Assembly: GCA_964519345.1 (NCBI GenBank)
Contig: CAZFKX010000008.1
Span: 1-64,000, forward strand
Reading direction: 5' to 3'
Length of the DNA stretch: 64,000 bases
Source of the DNA: Persephonella sp964519345
GTDB taxonomy: Bacteria; Aquificota; Aquificia; Aquificales; Hydrogenothermaceae
Every line of letters begins with the position of its first letter. Within the stretch, counting starts at the first letter, position 1. The position numbers and the translations under genes are program-made. Shown here in pieces: positions 61,207 to 64,000 of the stretch. The notes under the pieces were generated by a model. The model saw only the letters and a list, made by a program, of their open reading frames with translations, was not told the DNA's origin and searched no databases.

Positions 61207-62565
61207 TTACTTCCCTATACAAAATCTACTAAATATATTTTCAAGAATATCTTCAGTGGTTATTTCTCCCGTGATTTCCTCAAGATGTTTTTCCGCTTCG
61301 CTAATCTCAAGCATCAAGATCTCTTTAAATCTTATCAGCTCATCAATGTTCTGAACTGTTTTTTTAAGAATATTTTTTGCTTTTTCTAATGCTTTGTAAT
61401 GCCTAAGATTTATATATATTTCTGAATCGCTATCCTCAATTATTCCAAGTTTATGAAAGATTTCTTCTTCTAACTGATCTAAATTTTTATGAAGTTTTGT
61501 ACTGATAAATAATACATTCTTAAAATAATACTTTTTTCTAAAAATATCAAGCTCTTTTTTGTCTATTAGATCAGACTTGTTGCCTACAATTATAGGATCT
61601 TTATGTTTTATCTGTTCATAAATATTTAGATCTTCCTGTGTAATCCCTTCAGAAAGGTCAAAAACAAATATAACGATATCAGCTTCTTCTATCTTCTCTT
61701 TAGCTTTTCTTATTCCTATAAGTTCTACCTTATCTTTTGTTTCTCTCAACCCAGCTGTGTCAAGAAGCTTAACAGGTATCCCTTTAATTGATAATGTTTC
61801 TTCAATAAAATCTCTTGTAGTTCCCCTAAATTCCGATACGATCGCCCTTTCATAACCGACAAGAGCATTGAAAAGGGAAGATTTGCCGACATTTGGTCTT
61901 CCTACTATAGCCAGTTTTATTCCCTCTCTCACAATCTCACCTTTTCTGTATGTTTTCAGCAGTAAATCTATCCCTTCAATAACCTTTGACAATCCATCTT
62001 TTATAAGATCAGGCTCCACCTCTTCAACATCTTCTGGAAAGTTTATCTCTGCTTCTATTAGTGAAACAATATAAATAAGACTGTTTCTAAGCTCCTTTAC
62101 TCTTTCTGAAAGTTTCCCCTCAAGTATATTTACCGCAATACGAGAAGCTTTTTCGCTCTTTGCCTCTATAAGATCGGCTATAGCTTCTGCTTGAGTAAGA
62201 TCTATTTTCCCGTTTATAAATGCTCTCTTTGTAAACTCTCCAGGCTCTGCAAATCTTGCTCCAAGATTTACAGCTTCTTCAATAATTCTCTTAACGATTG
62301 GAACACTTCCATGGGGGTAAATCTCAACAACATCTTCGCCCGTAAAACTTTTTGGACCTTTAAAAAAAATAAAAAGCCCCTCATCAATAACACTACCTTT
62401 ACTGTCTGTTATTTTTCCGAAATATACCCTTCTCTCTTCTACAGACTCTGGAAGCTTAAACAGTTTTTTCCCTATATCTAAAGCCTTATCACCGCTTATT
62501 CTTATAATAGAAACAGCTGAAGGAATAAGCGGTGTCGCATTTGCTATGATTGTATCTTTGATCAT
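61207..62565 (-). CDS. mnmE: tRNA modification GTPase MnmE (TrmE)
   Basis: 452 residues. The N-terminal folate-binding domain (about 1-118) has IIANATPLIPSAVSIIRISG and GPKSFTGEDVVEIYPHGS; helical parts flank the G domain (about 215-375; VGRPNVGKSSLFNALVG, FRGTTRDFIEE, LLDTAGLRETKD, NKSD); the C-terminus is FSRFCIGK with the required Cys. With MnmG it adds the carboxymethylaminomethyl group at wobble U34. Its ATG overlaps the yidC stop by one base. Confidence 0.96.
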   Translation of the reverse strand: MIKDTIIANATPLIPSAVSIIRISGDKALDIGKKLFKLPESVEERRVYFGKITDSKGSVIDEGLFIFFKGPKSFTGEDVVEIYPHGSVPIVKRIIEEAVNLGARFAEPGEFTKRAFINGKIDLTQAEAIADLIEAKSEKASRIAVNILEGKLSERVKELRNSLIYIVSLIEAEINFPEDVEEVEPDLIKDGLSKVIEGIDLLLKTYRKGEIVREGIKLAIVGRPNVGKSSLFNALVGYERAIVSEFRGTTRDFIEETLSIKGIPVKLLDTAGLRETKDKVELIGIRKAKEKIEEADIVIFVFDLSEGITQEDLNIYEQIKHKDPIIVGNKSDLIDKKELDIFRKKYYFKNVLFISTKLHKNLDQLEEEIFHKLGIIEDSDSEIYINLRHYKALEKAKNILKKTVQNIDELIRFKEILMLEISEAEKHLEEITGEITTEDILENIFSRFCIGK

Positions 62566-64000
62566 CAGCCTTTAGGCTTATAAAGTCCCATCTGTTTATT
62601 AACTATAAAACTCTGACCTAATCCTAATATATTATTCGTAAGCCAGTATAAAACAAGTCCTGCTGGAAAGTTCATAAAAAGAAACGTAAAAACAAAAGCC
62701 ATTATGTACATAATTATCTTCTGGTTTTTATCGGAAGACGGCATTATCCACTGCTGTGCTATCATGGAAACACCCATAAGTATGGGCAATATGTAGTACG
62801 GATCTTTATCTGCAAGATCCTGAACCCACAAGAAAGGAACCATTTTAAGTTCCACTGTAACCATAAGAACATTATAAAGAGCTATAAATATAGGTATCTG
62901 AGCTATTATTGGAAGACAACCGCTCATAGGGTTTGTTCCATGTTCTGCATACAACTTCATCATCTCTTCTTGAAGCTTCTGTGGATCTTTCTGATATTTT
63001 TTCTGGAGTTTTTTTATCTCGGGAGCAAGATCAGCCATTTTTTTCATAGCCTTTAAACTCTTATGATTAAGAGGGAAAAGAACTATTCTTAAGAGAATTG
63101 TAAGGATTATTATTGTCAGTCCCCAGTTGTGAATATAATCATATATAAAATGCATTATTAAAAATAAAGGTTTTCCAAGGATACCAAAAAATCCAAAATC
63201 TATACTGTCTCTTAATGCGAGATCCGTACCCCACTCTTTTTTATACCTTTCAGATATATCTCCCAGAAGGGAGTAAAGTTTAGGTCCGCCGAAGAAAAAG
63301 CCTTCAACAGACGTTGGGATCTCTGAGAAAACAACAGTTTTTCCTTCTGCAACAGGAACAACATGGGTTGAAGAAAAACCCCCTTTTATTGAAAACATCT
63401 GCAGAAAATATTTATTCTCCTCACCAGCCCAGATTATATGTCCTCTTATTACCTGTTTTCTTTCAATATCAGAATCAAGCTTTATCAGCTCTTTATCTGT
63501 TTTTATTATTGCTCCTGAATGACCAAAGGCCATATCTTCAGCCTTTAACGATATCCCGTTTATAACTGAAAGTCCGTACTTCTCAAGACCAGATGTATCT
63601 ATTAAAACAGTCAATGTAGAATCTTCATTGACTTCAAATATCTTTCTTACAGATATATTTCCCTTTTTAAGTTCAAATATAAGCTTACTTCCTTCCTGCT
63701 TGAAAGTATAAGGACTAAAATTTATTAAAGCTGTCAGCTCGGAACTTGTTGTGATTATTTCTGTTGGGAAAAGCCTGTTTGTTTTTGAAAAATCACTTAT
63801 CATGTCTGTTTTGAATTTTTTAACATATATAGAAACTATTCTCGCACCTATCTTGGATATCTCAATATGCCCAAAATTCGTATTTATCTTTATAGTATCC
63901 TTTAAGTTGTCTGCATTTATCCTTCTTTTATCCAGAAGAAGATCAAAATCTCCTGTTTGTTTATAGGTTATTCTGCCTGTGGGCTCCTCTGTACTTTTAT
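62565..64000 (-). CDS. yidC: Membrane protein insertase YidC (5' end beyond the window)
   Basis: The frame is open to the right edge; the ATG at 63803 is internal, because the frame upstream of it continues without stop (for example TGDFDLLLDKRRIN and KINTNFGHIEISKIGARIVS). At least 477 residues are visible. The periplasmic beta-super-sandwich domain is followed by the conserved insertase core: NWGLTIIILTILLRIVLFPL, KSLKAMKKMADLAPEIKKLQ, GTNPMSGCLPIIAQIPIFIALY. It inserts membrane proteins, alone or with Sec. The N-terminal membrane anchor is outside the window. It is followed by mnmE with a one-base overlap, a frequent order in bacteria. Confidence 0.95.
   Translation of the reverse strand, partial: KSTEEPTGRITYKQTGDFDLLLDKRRINADNLKDTIKINTNFGHIEISKIGARIVSIYVKKFKTDMISDFSKTNRLFPTEIITTSSELTALINFSPYTFKQEGSKLIFELKKGNISVRKIFEVNEDSTLTVLIDTSGLEKYGLSVINGISLKAEDMAFGHSGAIIKTDKELIKLDSDIERKQVIRGHIIWAGEENKYFLQMFSIKGGFSSTHVVPVAEGKTVVFSEIPTSVEGFFFGGPKLYSLLGDISERYKKEWGTDLALRDSIDFGFFGILGKPLFLIMHFIYDYIHNWGLTIIILTILLRIVLFPLNHKSLKAMKKMADLAPEIKKLQKKYQKDPQKLQEEMMKLYAEHGTNPMSGCLPIIAQIPIFIALYNVLMVTVELKMVPFLWVQDLADKDPYYILPILMGVSMIAQQWIMPSSDKNQKIIMYIMAFVFTFLFMNFPAGLVLYWLTNNILGLGQSFIVNKQMGLYKPKG

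Noticed and set aside
1..64000. CRISPR arrays, rRNA genes, prophage or integrative element
   Set aside because: No regularly spaced direct repeats, no rRNA sequence, and no integrase or phage structural genes were seen beyond the insertion-sequence material at the left end.

Overview
The window is a compact, AT-rich bacterial chromosome segment (roughly one third G+C by eye) of a Gram-negative thermophile. The gene set and protein style point to the Aquificota, most likely the family Hydrogenothermaceae (Persephonella or Sulfurihydrogenibium type). This rests on short Aquificota/Thermus-style EF-Ts and NusA, a FlgM whose C-terminal half closely resembles my recollection of Aquifex FlgM, LptF/YidC of a diderm envelope, and strong -10-rich promoters. 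It is inference from recalled families; no database search was run. Genes are packed in tight operons with many 1-4 base overlaps, and several convergent pairs overlap at their 3' ends.

Layout. 1-1.6 kb: insertion-sequence debris, namely a decayed IS1-like transposase on the minus strand and an IS481-like element whose transposase has one in-frame TGA. 1.6-5.2 kb: tRNA-Val and tRNA-Asp, an IclR regulator overlapping a DapE-like M20 peptidase, and trpE. 5.2-7.8 kb: Hsp20, a small exported Cys-rich protein, an RNase H-like protein, and a DUF190/CrcB fluoride-export pair. 7.9-10.7 kb: a zinc alcohol dehydrogenase and a GGDEF-EAL protein. 10.7-19.5 kb (minus): a long operon rph-purA-three unknowns-nnr-class II aldolase-MNT-like-fbp. 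19.5-25 kb: panE, thrC, an MlaF-like ATPase, and a GGDEF-EAL protein coupled to a FIST sensor. 25.1-30.9 kb: tRNA-Leu, rpsO-pnp-amino acid permease, dprA, a PilZ/YcgR-like protein. 30.9-38.8 kb (minus): rimP-nusA-ylxRQ-infB and rpsB-tsf-pyrH-frr. 38.8-45 kb: lptF-like, pheA, suhB-like, pgk, guaB and small proteins. 45-47.9 kb: a second threonine-synthase homologue with a MoaD/CysO-like sulfur carrier and a NIL-domain protein, then Ppx/GppA. 47.8-52.3 kb: tsaB, flgM, iscS-like, two transporters. 52.3-56.5 kb: small proteins, ychF, pilB, GAF-PAS. 56.5-64 kb (minus): proS, two tRNAs, prfA, rpmE, rho, mnmE and yidC, which runs off the right edge.

Main points of interest. (1) The YlxR-YlxQ reading frame is broken exactly at a run of nine A residues in the Cys-rich YlxR motif; slippage by one base restores a 190-residue fusion. 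(2) The ThrC paralogue, ubiquitin-like sulfur carrier with residues after its Gly-Gly, and NIL protein look like a protein-thiocarboxylate route to a sulfur amino acid. (3) The rpsB leader holds a compact nested stem-loop that could be an S2-responsive element. (4) A tRNA-Ala(GGC) carries C instead of the near-universal U33. (5) The IS481-like left end folds into a hairpin next to the transposase start. (6) c-di-GMP genes (two GGDEF-EAL, one FIST partner, one PilZ) plus pilB suggest second-messenger control of surface behaviour.
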